Shown here in pieces: positions 1 to 5,885 of a DNA stretch of 13,219 nucleotides. The DNA comes from CAZAGT01 sp964484515 (lineage in GTDB: Bacteria; Desulfobacterota; DSM-4660; Desulfatiglandales; HGW-15). Under the pieces are notes generated by a model. The model had not been told where the DNA came from, made no database searches, and saw only the letters and a list, made by a program, of their open reading frames with translations. The position numbers were made by a program, and so were the translations under genes. Position 1 is the first letter of the stretch, and the number at the start of each line of letters is the position of its first letter. The DNA is taken from assembly GCA_964484515.1 (NCBI GenBank), contig CAZAGT010000121.1, positions 1 through 13,219 of the forward strand, in the 5' to 3' direction.

Positions 1-58
1 CCACAGATAAGCCATGAAAAGACGGCGCCCTCCCGCCAGTCACTCCGAAAAGACACCG

Positions 59-94
59 CAGTCCTCCCAACTTGGAGGAGGAATACTGTTTTTT
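59..94 (+). terminator. possible intrinsic terminator of a gene left of the window
   Basis: A 6-bp stem (TCCTCC at 62-67 with GGAGGA at 74-79, loop CAACTT) sits inside a possible outer CAGT/ACTG pairing (59-62 with 85-88). Six T residues follow at 89-94. Read on the plus strand this resembles a Rho-independent terminator for a gene ending left of the window edge. The weakness is the unpaired stretch between the inner stem and the T run. The first 120 bases hold no convincing gene. Confidence 0.35.
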
Positions 95-120
95 GCCCCC
101 AAATCTCGCTGCGGAGCCGA

Positions 121-984
121 TTACAGGAGCCTAACCGCCGCGGGATTGAGGCCGTGCTCCAGAAGCCAAGCCCGAATCGTCTCCAGGAGCAGTTGGTAGA
201 AGTTGAGAGTCCCGCCGAGCCCGCGTCGGCCAAAGTAGTAGTTTATCTCAAGAAACAGGGGCTCCGGATCGGGACGGGTCAGGGGAAAGACGAAATCGAC
301 GGCGGCGAGATCGATCCCGGTAGCGGCCACCAGCCTTAGGGTTTGTCCTGTGGCCTTTTCCTGCAGGTCGGGTCGCCAATCCCTATCGATCCTTGCGCCA
401 TGGCTGATCGTGGTAATGGCTTGGCTATCTTCCTGAGGTGGACGCTTCCAGTACGTAATCACTCTCCTGCCAAGCACCACCGCTCGCAACGCATGGCCCT
501 CAGCCGATATCATCTCCTGAGTCAGGAAACCTGACGAGTGTGCGGCTTCTTTACGCCGGAGGCGGCCCAAGACCGCTTCCAGCCCGCGCTCGTCTGTCAC
601 CAGATAGACGCCCTCCGCTTCGTGATCTTTGTTCGTCTTGACAAAAAAGGGCCAAGCCAGGGAAAAGACGCCCGGTTCGTTCTTTCGATGAGCTTCAAAC
701 GCCGCCACAGAGGGCCACGTCCACGTCTTCGGGAGCTGACATCCTAGGTCCTTGAACAACCTGATTTGGTCTATCTTTCCAGGGTACTCAAAACGGGTGT
801 CATAATTCGGAAATAGGAATCCCGCCGATTCACGGCAAGCCTCATAAAGCCTTCGAGAGCACGTTTGGGGCAGGAGGATCGCCTGCGCCTGCCGGATCAG
901 GTCGAAATCAGCGACGGCAAGATCGCGGTCCGCTAAGGTGATCTGGGCATCGGCTTCAAAACAAGGGTGAAAGGAGAGAATCAT
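121..984 (-). CDS. ATP-grasp domain ligase (RimK-like), substrate unknown
   Basis: This 287-residue protein looks like a carboxylate-amine/thiol ligase of the ATP-grasp superfamily. Visible signs are a nucleotide-binding lysine in FFVKTN (about residue 116) followed by a short EGVYLV strand, the FLTQEMI hinge strand (about 153-159), and AAVDFVF (227-233). PLFLEINYYFGRRGLGG (242-258) matches the usual metal-binding 'E.N' signature followed by a glycine-rich loop. The N-terminal 100 residues would be the pre-ATP-grasp region. Family members join an acid to an amine, as in RimK or glutathione synthetase, but the substrate cannot be read from the sequence. The ATG at 984 lacks a strong ribosome binding site. 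An upstream ATG is out of frame, so I kept this start. It is transcribed divergently from the zinc-ribbon gene at 1096. A second, different ATP-grasp protein lies at 11526-12914. Confidence 0.8.
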   Translation of the reverse strand: MILSFHPCFEADAQITLADRDLAVADFDLIRQAQAILLPQTCSRRLYEACRESAGFLFPNYDTRFEYPGKIDQIRLFKDLGCQLPKTWTWPSVAAFEAHRKNEPGVFSLAWPFFVKTNKDHEAEGVYLVTDERGLEAVLGRLRRKEAAHSSGFLTQEMISAEGHALRAVVLGRRVITYWKRPPQEDSQAITTISHGARIDRDWRPDLQEKATGQTLRLVAATGIDLAAVDFVFPLTRPDPEPLFLEINYYFGRRGLGGTLNFYQLLLETIRAWLLEHGLNPAAVRLL

Positions 985-1011
985 GGAGTTGTGTCCATCT
1001 CAAAACCCGGT

Positions 1012-1040
1012 TTGACTATGTCCCTGGAAACGCCTATATT
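1012..1040 (+). promoter_or_regulatory. sigma70-type promoter for the zinc-ribbon/HEAT cluster
   Basis: TTGACT at 1012-1017 and TATATT at 1035-1040 are separated by 17 bases, each five of six to consensus. Transcription would start near 1047, about 50 bases before the start codon at 1096, whose ribosome binding site AGGAG lies 7 bases upstream of the ATG. The flanking DNA is AT-rich, as expected for a promoter. Confidence 0.6.
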
Positions 1041-1095
1041 CTAAATCAATTTTTTACTGGAAAATCAATGGGACTTTGATCTCAGGAGAAACAGG

Positions 1096-1341
1096 ATGCC
1101 GATCTTTGAATTTCGATGTCTCGAGTGTGGCAGCATCTTCGAGAAGCTCTTCATGAGCTCGGATGAAAAGGCGGAAATTGATTGTCCCGACTGCGGTTGC
1201 GAGGCCTTTGAACGGGTTGTCAGCAGGGCCAACTATGCGCTTGGAACCGGTCCGGCCGGGACAAAACCCAAGATCAGCACCCGGTCTTGCAGTTCTGGAA
1301 ACACGTGCATGACCCTGGACATCCCAGGACCCACGAAATGA
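1096..1341 (+). CDS. FmdB-type zinc-ribbon protein
   Basis: This is an 81-residue protein opening with MPIFEFRCLECG, the characteristic start of the FmdB/CxxC zinc-ribbon family. Cysteines C8 and C11 pair with C30 and C33 (IDCPDCGC) to form a single metal-binding ribbon. The tail is low in structure and has two further cysteines (SCSSGNTC, about 64-71). Family members are often called putative regulatory proteins; the biochemical function is unknown. The start is well supported by AGGAG at good spacing and an upstream promoter. It heads a same-strand cluster with the acidic protein at 1438 and the HEAT protein at 1753, with gaps of 96 and 63 bases. A cytoplasmic location is likely, since no signal peptide is seen. 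Confidence 0.8.
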   Translation: MPIFEFRCLECGSIFEKLFMSSDEKAEIDCPDCGCEAFERVVSRANYALGTGPAGTKPKISTRSCSSGNTCMTLDIPGPTK

Positions 1342-1437
1342 TCCTCCGGCTTTGTGCTCCATACCTTCCCTCGCATGAAACGTCATGAAATAAGGTCTGT
1401 GAATCCTTAGCGCCGTCGGGCCTTTAACCAGGTCACC

Positions 1438-1689
1438 ATGAATGAAGAGGACGCAAAAGTGAGCGATGAGCTCACGGATGAGGACAAGGATCACATCGCC
1501 GCGGTATTTGCCGAAGAGATCGAGCCGAGACTCCAAAGCTTGCATGGACGGCGGGGTGTCTTGAATTGCGATTTCGCCGGCAAACGATACCGACATTGGA
1601 ATATTCGTTTTGAGTCAGCCGGATCCGGCTTCGCAATCACCGACTTTGAATTTGACGAAGAAGGCTGCGGTCTCGATTTGGACCCTTGA
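1438..1689 (+). CDS. small acidic conserved-looking protein, function unknown
   Basis: I do not recognise this 83-residue protein. It is strongly acidic at both ends: the first 30 residues form a probable amphipathic helix rich in D and E, ending in EEIEP. The C-terminus is FEFDEEGCGLDLDP. Between them is a more basic centre with the probable beta-strand pattern KRYRHWNIRFES (49-60). Two cysteines, C44 and C77, are far apart and do not make a recognisable metal motif. AGG sits 5 bases before the ATG. The gene lies between an FmdB-type zinc ribbon and a zinc-ribbon/HEAT protein on the same strand, so co-transcription is likely. Its coherent composition and position support a real gene. The long minus-strand frame over the same DNA is treated as a shadow. 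Confidence 0.65.
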   Translation: MNEEDAKVSDELTDEDKDHIAAVFAEEIEPRLQSLHGRRGVLNCDFAGKRYRHWNIRFESAGSGFAITDFEFDEEGCGLDLDP

Positions 1690-1752
1690 AGTAAAACCCG
1701 GATTACATCTTTTACATCAATTATTTTTCTGAACAGAAGGAAGACAAGGTCC

Positions 1753-2847
1753 GTGGAAGGAAGGTTTCTGGGAAGAGGCGTTATCGAACGCCCCAGCTGC
1801 CCGTTCTGTGGGGCTCTCATCGAAAGGCCCAAGGAGCTGGCTGTTCGAATGCCTCATGAAATGCCGGTGGGCGCCTGTTCGTGTGGCGCCGTCTATGCCT
1901 TTGACGTCACCGGTCATAACCTGGGGACGGCGATGATTGAAGCGCTTGTTTTTGGCTGCAACAGCGACTGGGATCTGGCCTGGGACCTGCTTCCCGAGGA
2001 GGACTATCTTGAAAAACAGGTCAAACACTATGACCTCGAATCTCACCTGATCGTGCCGGGCGGTGCTTATCAGGGGCGACAGATCTCGGGAACGCTCTAT
2101 TTCATTCGCCTGCACTCGGACGTTCGCGAGGTGACGGAAGCTGGCGCCAGAAGGCAGTTGCAGCGTGCTACCCCCGCTTCGGCAAGCTCGTCCGGGCGCC
2201 CGAGAGGCAGAAAGGCCTTTACGAAGGCCGACGTCGAAAAGCTTGTTCAGGTCTTTGACGTGGAGGGCCTGCTGGAATTGGCAAGGCAGGATAGGCGCGT
2301 CATTCGAGATCTTCAACGCCTCCTCTACGCTGTCGACCTCCGTTCCCGGCTACGGGCAGCGGAACTCCTGGGAAAGGCTTGCGCCCTGATCGCCCAACGA
2401 GATCCCGCCACCGTGTCCAGGCTCCTGCAGGGCCTCTTTACCTCGCTTTCGGACACGGCCGCGTCGAGTTGGGGATCCCTTGATGCCATCGGTGAGATCA
2501 TTAGCCAAAGCCCTGAGCAGTTTGCTGGATACATCCCTCAGATCTACGCCTGGGCCAAAGACAAAGAGCTGCTGCCGGAGGTCCTTCGTGCCCTGAGACG
2601 GATCGGTGCGGTCCGGCCCAATCTCATCCGCAAGGCGGCGCTCCACCTCCCGGCGCTCCTCCTGCATGGAAACCCCGAGGTCCGCGGGCATGCGGTTAGC
2701 CTCCTCGGATTCCTCGGCGCGCGCGAAGCCAAGGACGATCTCAGGAAACTCGAGGATGATTCCGCGGTGCTTGAGGTCTACGGGAACGGAGAACTGCAAG
2801 AGCAGACGGTCGGACAACTGGCCAAGGAGGCTCTAAAGAGACTCTAG
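1753..2847 (+). CDS. zinc-ribbon plus HEAT-repeat protein
   Basis: This 364-residue protein has two parts. The N-terminal part carries CPFCG (C16, C19) and CSCG (C42, C44), a probable zinc ribbon, then a globular segment to about residue 130. A serine/arginine-rich linker (about 139-154) follows. The rest is almost entirely alpha-helical, with repeats of HEAT/PBS-lyase type, for example LRSRLRAAELLGKA (196-209), ELLPEVLRALRRIG (272-285) and NPEVRGHAVSLLGFLGAREAKDDL (307-330). HEAT arrays are protein-binding scaffolds. PBS-lyase-like ones sometimes bind cofactors, so a role in assembling or regulating a redox enzyme is possible but inferred. It recalls the HEAT-repeat family seen in sulfate reducers (I think of Desulfovibrio DVU0298), which I cannot verify here. 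The start is GTG, supported by AAGGAAG 9 bases upstream; no in-frame ATG fits better. Confidence 0.75.
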   Translation: MEGRFLGRGVIERPSCPFCGALIERPKELAVRMPHEMPVGACSCGAVYAFDVTGHNLGTAMIEALVFGCNSDWDLAWDLLPEEDYLEKQVKHYDLESHLIVPGGAYQGRQISGTLYFIRLHSDVREVTEAGARRQLQRATPASASSSGRPRGRKAFTKADVEKLVQVFDVEGLLELARQDRRVIRDLQRLLYAVDLRSRLRAAELLGKACALIAQRDPATVSRLLQGLFTSLSDTAASSWGSLDAIGEIISQSPEQFAGYIPQIYAWAKDKELLPEVLRALRRIGAVRPNLIRKAALHLPALLLHGNPEVRGHAVSLLGFLGAREAKDDLRKLEDDSAVLEVYGNGELQEQTVGQLAKEALKRL

Positions 2848-3077
2848 CCACTCAATCTCCTTCGGAGGCGGATGAATATCGAATTTCAGAGAAAAGATTT
2901 CATCATTTTTGTTCGACAGACAGAGCGTAGCGATTCCATCCTGCGTAATTCTCCGGTTCGAGATTCAACATTCTCCAGTTCGATTCCCAATCCGGTCACA
3001 GCCATTGAAGCCGCAGATCTAATCTGGGATGAGAAATGGGCGACAAAGTCTCTAATGAAGGTTTTGGGTATCGGGAT
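2848..3077. other. intergenic gap between convergent units
   Basis: This 230-base gap separates the HEAT gene (plus) from the YkgJ-type gene (minus). It contains a 22-base-period direct repeat: ATTCTCCGGTTCGA at 2948-2961 and ATTCTCCAGTTCGA at 2970-2983, with one mismatch. I see no convincing terminator in either direction, only a weak CTCC/GGAG stem near 2860. A plus-strand open frame starting at 2872 runs into the antisense of the next gene and is not credible. Confidence 0.5.
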
Positions 3078-3707
3078 CTATGATAGCTCTGAGAGGAGGC
3101 AGTCGCGGGGAGTTCGGAGTACGGTCGAGATCGATATCAGCAGGGACGCCTTTTCGAGATCCTCATGCCCTTCGGCCCTGAGCAACTCCATGGAGAGGAC
3201 ATGGAGGTCCCGGTACGTGTCGTCGAGGTCGAACACGGGGTACGTCTGTCCCTTCTGAAAGTGGTTCTTGCCGCAGGCGCGCACCTTCCTGTGAACCGCC
3301 GTCGGGATGCCATAAACCCGACACGTGATCGGCCGATAGCGGTACAGCACGCAATCCTGGTTCTCGTCCAACAGGGGGCATCGCATGCGCTCCCTGGCCA
3401 GAGCATCTATCGCGTGCTGGGAATCAGGACCTGCCGCCTCGAATCTTCTCTTCATATCCTCGAGCTCCTCATCAGCCTGCCGACAGCGATGCAGGACTTC
3501 CTGTTGGAGAGGATCGCTTAATCGAGCGAAGTGCCCTTGAAGGTAGACCGCCTCGATCAGAAACAACCCAAAGACCGCGTGGCAGCAATCCGAGCAGTGT
3601 CGATGGCAGGTGACACATTGGCCGTGGCTCACCGTTGTCTCGTGGAAGGCGGCCTCGGCCTTATCCACCAGGAGCTCGTAACTATGAAACAGGGGCGCGA
3701 TCTTCAT
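3078..3707 (-). CDS. YkgJ-type cysteine-rich zinc/iron-chelating protein
   Basis: This 209-residue protein contains the cluster CVTCHRHCSDCC (C31, C34, C38, C41, C42) near the N-terminus. Later come RMRCPLLDENQDCVLY and RPITCRVYG (C110, C119, C129), plus C145. This 'CxxCxxxCxxCC ... CP.L....C..Y..RP..CR.YG' pattern is the hallmark of the YkgJ/CxxCxxCC family, thought to chelate zinc or iron and in some members to hold an Fe-S cluster. The substrate is unknown. There is no signal peptide, so it is probably cytoplasmic. Its ATG overlaps the TGA of the TPR gene (ATGA, 3704-3707), indicating translational coupling. It is the last gene of the minus-strand block that starts with dsrA. A role in metal handling or Fe-S assembly for DsrAB is an inference from position only. 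Confidence 0.75.
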   Translation of the reverse strand: MKIAPLFHSYELLVDKAEAAFHETTVSHGQCVTCHRHCSDCCHAVFGLFLIEAVYLQGHFARLSDPLQQEVLHRCRQADEELEDMKRRFEAAGPDSQHAIDALARERMRCPLLDENQDCVLYRYRPITCRVYGIPTAVHRKVRACGKNHFQKGQTYPVFDLDDTYRDLHVLSMELLRAEGHEDLEKASLLISISTVLRTPRDCLLSELS

Positions 3708-4330
3708 GACCGGCGGTACGGCTCCAAACTCTTGAGAAAATCGGGATGGACCTGGAATCCTAGTTCTGTCGCCTTGTCTGCGTGTTCAACGGCCTTTTCA
3801 AAATCGCCGCGGTTGTAGTAGGCACAGGCGAGGTTGTTTTGCCCGAGGGCAAAGTCTGGCGCAAACGCGGTCAGTTTGCGACCTGTTTCGACGGCCTTGT
3901 CCACCTCGCCCTTCTGTAGGTAGGCATTGACGAGGTTGCTCCAGGCCTGCACGATCCTCGGGTTCAACTCGATCGCCTTTTCGAGGGCCTCGATCGCCTT
4001 ATCCGACTGAGACATCTGCAAGTGGGCAAAGCCAAGGTTGGCGTACCCGCGGGCATATCGCGGCTCAATCTCAACGGCCCTCTCGTTCGCGTGGACGACT
4101 TTGTCGAGGTCGCCCTGTTTGAAGTAGATGTAACCGAGATTGACCCAGGCCTCGAACATACGCCCGCTATTGGCGATTGCTTCATTGAAAGCTCCGATCG
4201 CTTCGTCCAGTTTTCCCTGCTTCAGCAGGGCGACGCCCAAATTGTAGTGCGAGCTGGCACACTCGGGGTTCTCGGCCAACGTCCGCTTCTGTTGCGCAAT
4301 GAACTCTTCGGATCCTTGCGGCTCTTTCAT
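3704..4330 (-). CDS. TPR-repeat protein
   Basis: This 208-residue protein is made almost wholly of tetratricopeptide repeats. There are about five, starting near residues 25, 59, 93, 127 and 161. Consensus features are clear, such as YNLGVALLKQGKLDEAIGAF (29-48), WVNLGYIYFKQGDLDKVV (62-79) and YANLGFAHLQMSQSDKAIEALEKAIELNP (96-124). No signal peptide or other domain is present. TPR proteins are scaffolds for protein-protein contacts, so a partner in the dsr system is plausible but unproven. The ribosome binding site upstream of the ATG at 4330 is weak (a GGGG run). An intrinsic terminator lies between dsrD and this gene, so expression may depend on read-through or a separate promoter I cannot see. 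It overlaps the YkgJ-type gene by four bases. Confidence 0.8.
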   Translation of the reverse strand: MKEPQGSEEFIAQQKRTLAENPECASSHYNLGVALLKQGKLDEAIGAFNEAIANSGRMFEAWVNLGYIYFKQGDLDKVVHANERAVEIEPRYARGYANLGFAHLQMSQSDKAIEALEKAIELNPRIVQAWSNLVNAYLQKGEVDKAVETGRKLTAFAPDFALGQNNLACAYYNRGDFEKAVEHADKATELGFQVHPDFLKSLEPYRRS

Positions 4331-4344
4331 GCTATGACCCCACT

Positions 4345-4384
4345 AAAATAAAAGAGGTCGCCCCCCCTCTGAGGAGAGCGACCT
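4345..4384 (-). terminator. intrinsic terminator downstream of dsrD
   Basis: Read on the minus strand, AGGTCGC (4384-4378) pairs perfectly with GCGACCT (4361-4355), with a C/G-rich interior that can pair further. It is followed at once by CTTTTATTTTA (4354-4344). This is a classic stem plus U-rich tract beginning 38 bases after the dsrD stop codon. It should end most dsrABD transcripts, separating them from the TPR/YkgJ pair, or act as a partial attenuator. Confidence 0.7.
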
Positions 4385-4421
4385 GTCGTACGATTCTCAC
4401 TTCGAGGGCTGAAGGCCGGGC

Positions 4422-4652
4422 CTAATGATCCTCGGTCTGGCCCCGACCCTTGAGGCCATACATGGTCGTGCTTCCCGTGGAGAAGAGGATCAGCTTCTGC
4501 TCCTGCACCAGGGCCGTGGCCGCCTTCTTGACCTCGCGCGCCTTGGCATCGGGTTTGACCTTCTGTACGGCCTTCTGCATATCGTTGAAATAGAACTTGG
4601 TCTTCTTGCTGGTTTCGGCAAATTCAAGGATTATTTGCTTGATGTCTTCCAT
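4422..4652 (-). CDS. dsrD: DsrD, activator protein of dissimilatory sulfite reductase
   Basis: This 76-residue protein has the typical DsrD length and sequence: MEDIKQIILEFAETSKKTKFYF at the N-terminus, then a lysine-rich helix (KAVQKVKPDAKAREVKKAATALVQ) and a C-terminal strand pair (LILFSTGSTTMYGLKGRG). DsrD folds as a winged helix. It was long suspected of nucleic-acid binding, but later biochemical work described it as an activator of DsrAB. The gene is a marker of the reductive (sulfate/sulfite-reducing) pathway and is normally absent from sulfur oxidisers. It follows dsrB by 33 bases, with AAGGAG 7 bases before the ATG, and is followed by an intrinsic terminator. So dsrABD is likely one transcript. 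It acts in the cytoplasm. Confidence 0.95.
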   Translation of the reverse strand: MEDIKQIILEFAETSKKTKFYFNDMQKAVQKVKPDAKAREVKKAATALVQEQKLILFSTGSTTMYGLKGRGQTEDH

Positions 4653-4685
4653 GGAAGTGCTCCTTCGTTGGATTCGGATGGACCC

Positions 4686-5873
4686 TTAGTCAATCCCACC
4701 CACGGCCTTGGAGACCGCCCAGGCGGCGTCCGTATACTTGAATTGGGCCGAGGTCCGGTACGTGTCATACTGCAAACGATAATCATCAATGAGGTGCTCC
4801 GTGAAGGGCAAATCACATTTCTCGAAGAATCGCTCCCAGCCGATCCTTTCGGCCCAATCCCCGATGCGCTCATACTTGTTGGCGTCGGCGGCGTAGGCCT
4901 CGATGATCTTGCGGACCGCTTCGCACGTCTCGGGAAACCGCGGGAAGCTGTTCGGCAAGGCCGGAATCACAACCTTCGAGAACTTCGGTGGGCTAATACG
5001 GTTCGAGACCTTTCCACCCGCCATGACGGTGACGCAGTCCCCTTCCTTATCCGACAGCGGTACCGCCATACACATGGTGTAGCAGTTGCCGCAGAACATA
5101 CACCGCTCTTCCTTGATCTTGACGCTCTTCTTGCCCTCGCCCGTCTTCGTGGGGGAGATGGCCGCGGTCGGGCAGGCGGCGATGACCAACGGGATCTCGC
5201 AGACCGATTCCAACACCTCATCGTCGATAATCGGCGGCTTACGATGGTAGCCCAAGAGCGCGATGTCCGAGCAATGGACCGCACCACACATGTTCAGGCA
5301 GCAGGCCATCGACACCCTCACCTGCGCCGGGAGGGTCATCCCCTGAAAATAGTCGAAGAGCTCGTCCATGACCGCCTTGACCATGGAGGAGGCGTCCGTT
5401 GCCGGGGTATGGCAATGGATATACCCCTGGGTGTGGACGATATTGGTTAGCCCGGCCCCGGTACCCCCAATCGGAAACTTGTAGCTTCCTGAGACGTGCT
5501 TGCGGCTGATGAGGTCTTTCTTGAGGGCCTCGACCTTATCCATGCTCTCTACCATGAATTCGATGTTGTTGCGGGTCGTGAAGCGGACATAGCCGTCACA
5601 GTGTTTGTCGGCGATATCGCAGATCTCTCGGACGTGTTCGACGGTCATGAAGCGGCACCCGCCGCAACGGACCGTGAAGACCTTGTCCCCGTTCTCCGCC
5701 ACGTGAACCAGTATGCCGGGCTCCACGATCTCGTGATAGGCCCATTTGCCGTAGTTCTTCTGGATTACAGGCGGAAAATACTGCCAGAAATGCCTTGGCC
5801 CCAGGTCCGTGAGGCGGTTTTCCATCGGTTTGTCCGGATTATATAGTCCCAATCTCTCCTGAGATAAAGCCAT
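4686..5873 (-). CDS. dsrB: dissimilatory sulfite reductase beta subunit
   Basis: DsrB pairs with DsrA in an alpha2beta2 enzyme that reduces sulfite in the cytoplasm; in structures of the family the catalytic siroheme is bound on DsrB. The sequence shows the siroheme-proximal [4Fe-4S] ligands: C154 in YIHCHTPATD, then C191, C192 and C196 in MACCLNMCGAVHC. The inserted ferredoxin domain has C234 in IAACPTAAI and C258, C261, C264 and C268 in CMFCGNCYTMC. The 395-residue length is normal and the frame is intact. Two ATGs lie close together (5879 and 5873). The one at 5873 (MALSQ) is chosen because GGAGG is 8 bases upstream, exactly as for dsrA; the earlier ATG would leave only 2 bases. The GGAGG begins at the last base of the dsrA stop codon, implying translational coupling. 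Confidence 0.97.
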   Translation of the reverse strand: MALSQERLGLYNPDKPMENRLTDLGPRHFWQYFPPVIQKNYGKWAYHEIVEPGILVHVAENGDKVFTVRCGGCRFMTVEHVREICDIADKHCDGYVRFTTRNNIEFMVESMDKVEALKKDLISRKHVSGSYKFPIGGTGAGLTNIVHTQGYIHCHTPATDASSMVKAVMDELFDYFQGMTLPAQVRVSMACCLNMCGAVHCSDIALLGYHRKPPIIDDEVLESVCEIPLVIAACPTAAISPTKTGEGKKSVKIKEERCMFCGNCYTMCMAVPLSDKEGDCVTVMAGGKVSNRISPPKFSKVVIPALPNSFPRFPETCEAVRKIIEAYAADANKYERIGDWAERIGWERFFEKCDLPFTEHLIDDYRLQYDTYRTSAQFKYTDAAWAVSKAVGGID

Positions 5874-5885
5874 GATCATATCCTC

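Noticed and set aside
14..199. 61-codon frame at the left edge
   Set aside because: It overlaps the stop region of the ATP-grasp gene, lacks a ribosome binding site and has low-complexity composition.
1054..2316. minus-strand frames of 113-199 codons opposite the zinc-ribbon cluster
   Set aside because: The plus strand shows a promoter, ribosome binding sites and zinc-ribbon motifs; the minus frames show none.
2950..2995. tRNA-like T-arm (GGTTCGAGATTC, AGTTCGATTCCC)
   Set aside because: No matching acceptor stem, D-arm or anticodon arm could be folded around it, so it is not a tRNA or clear fragment.
2872..3258. 128-codon plus-strand frame starting in the gap
   Set aside because: It runs into the antisense of the YkgJ-type gene and shows no domain, although GGAGG lies near its ATG.
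4425..5450. 341-codon plus-strand open frame opposite dsrB and dsrD
   Set aside because: It spans two clearly real minus-strand genes and their spacer; the composition is typical of antisense translation.
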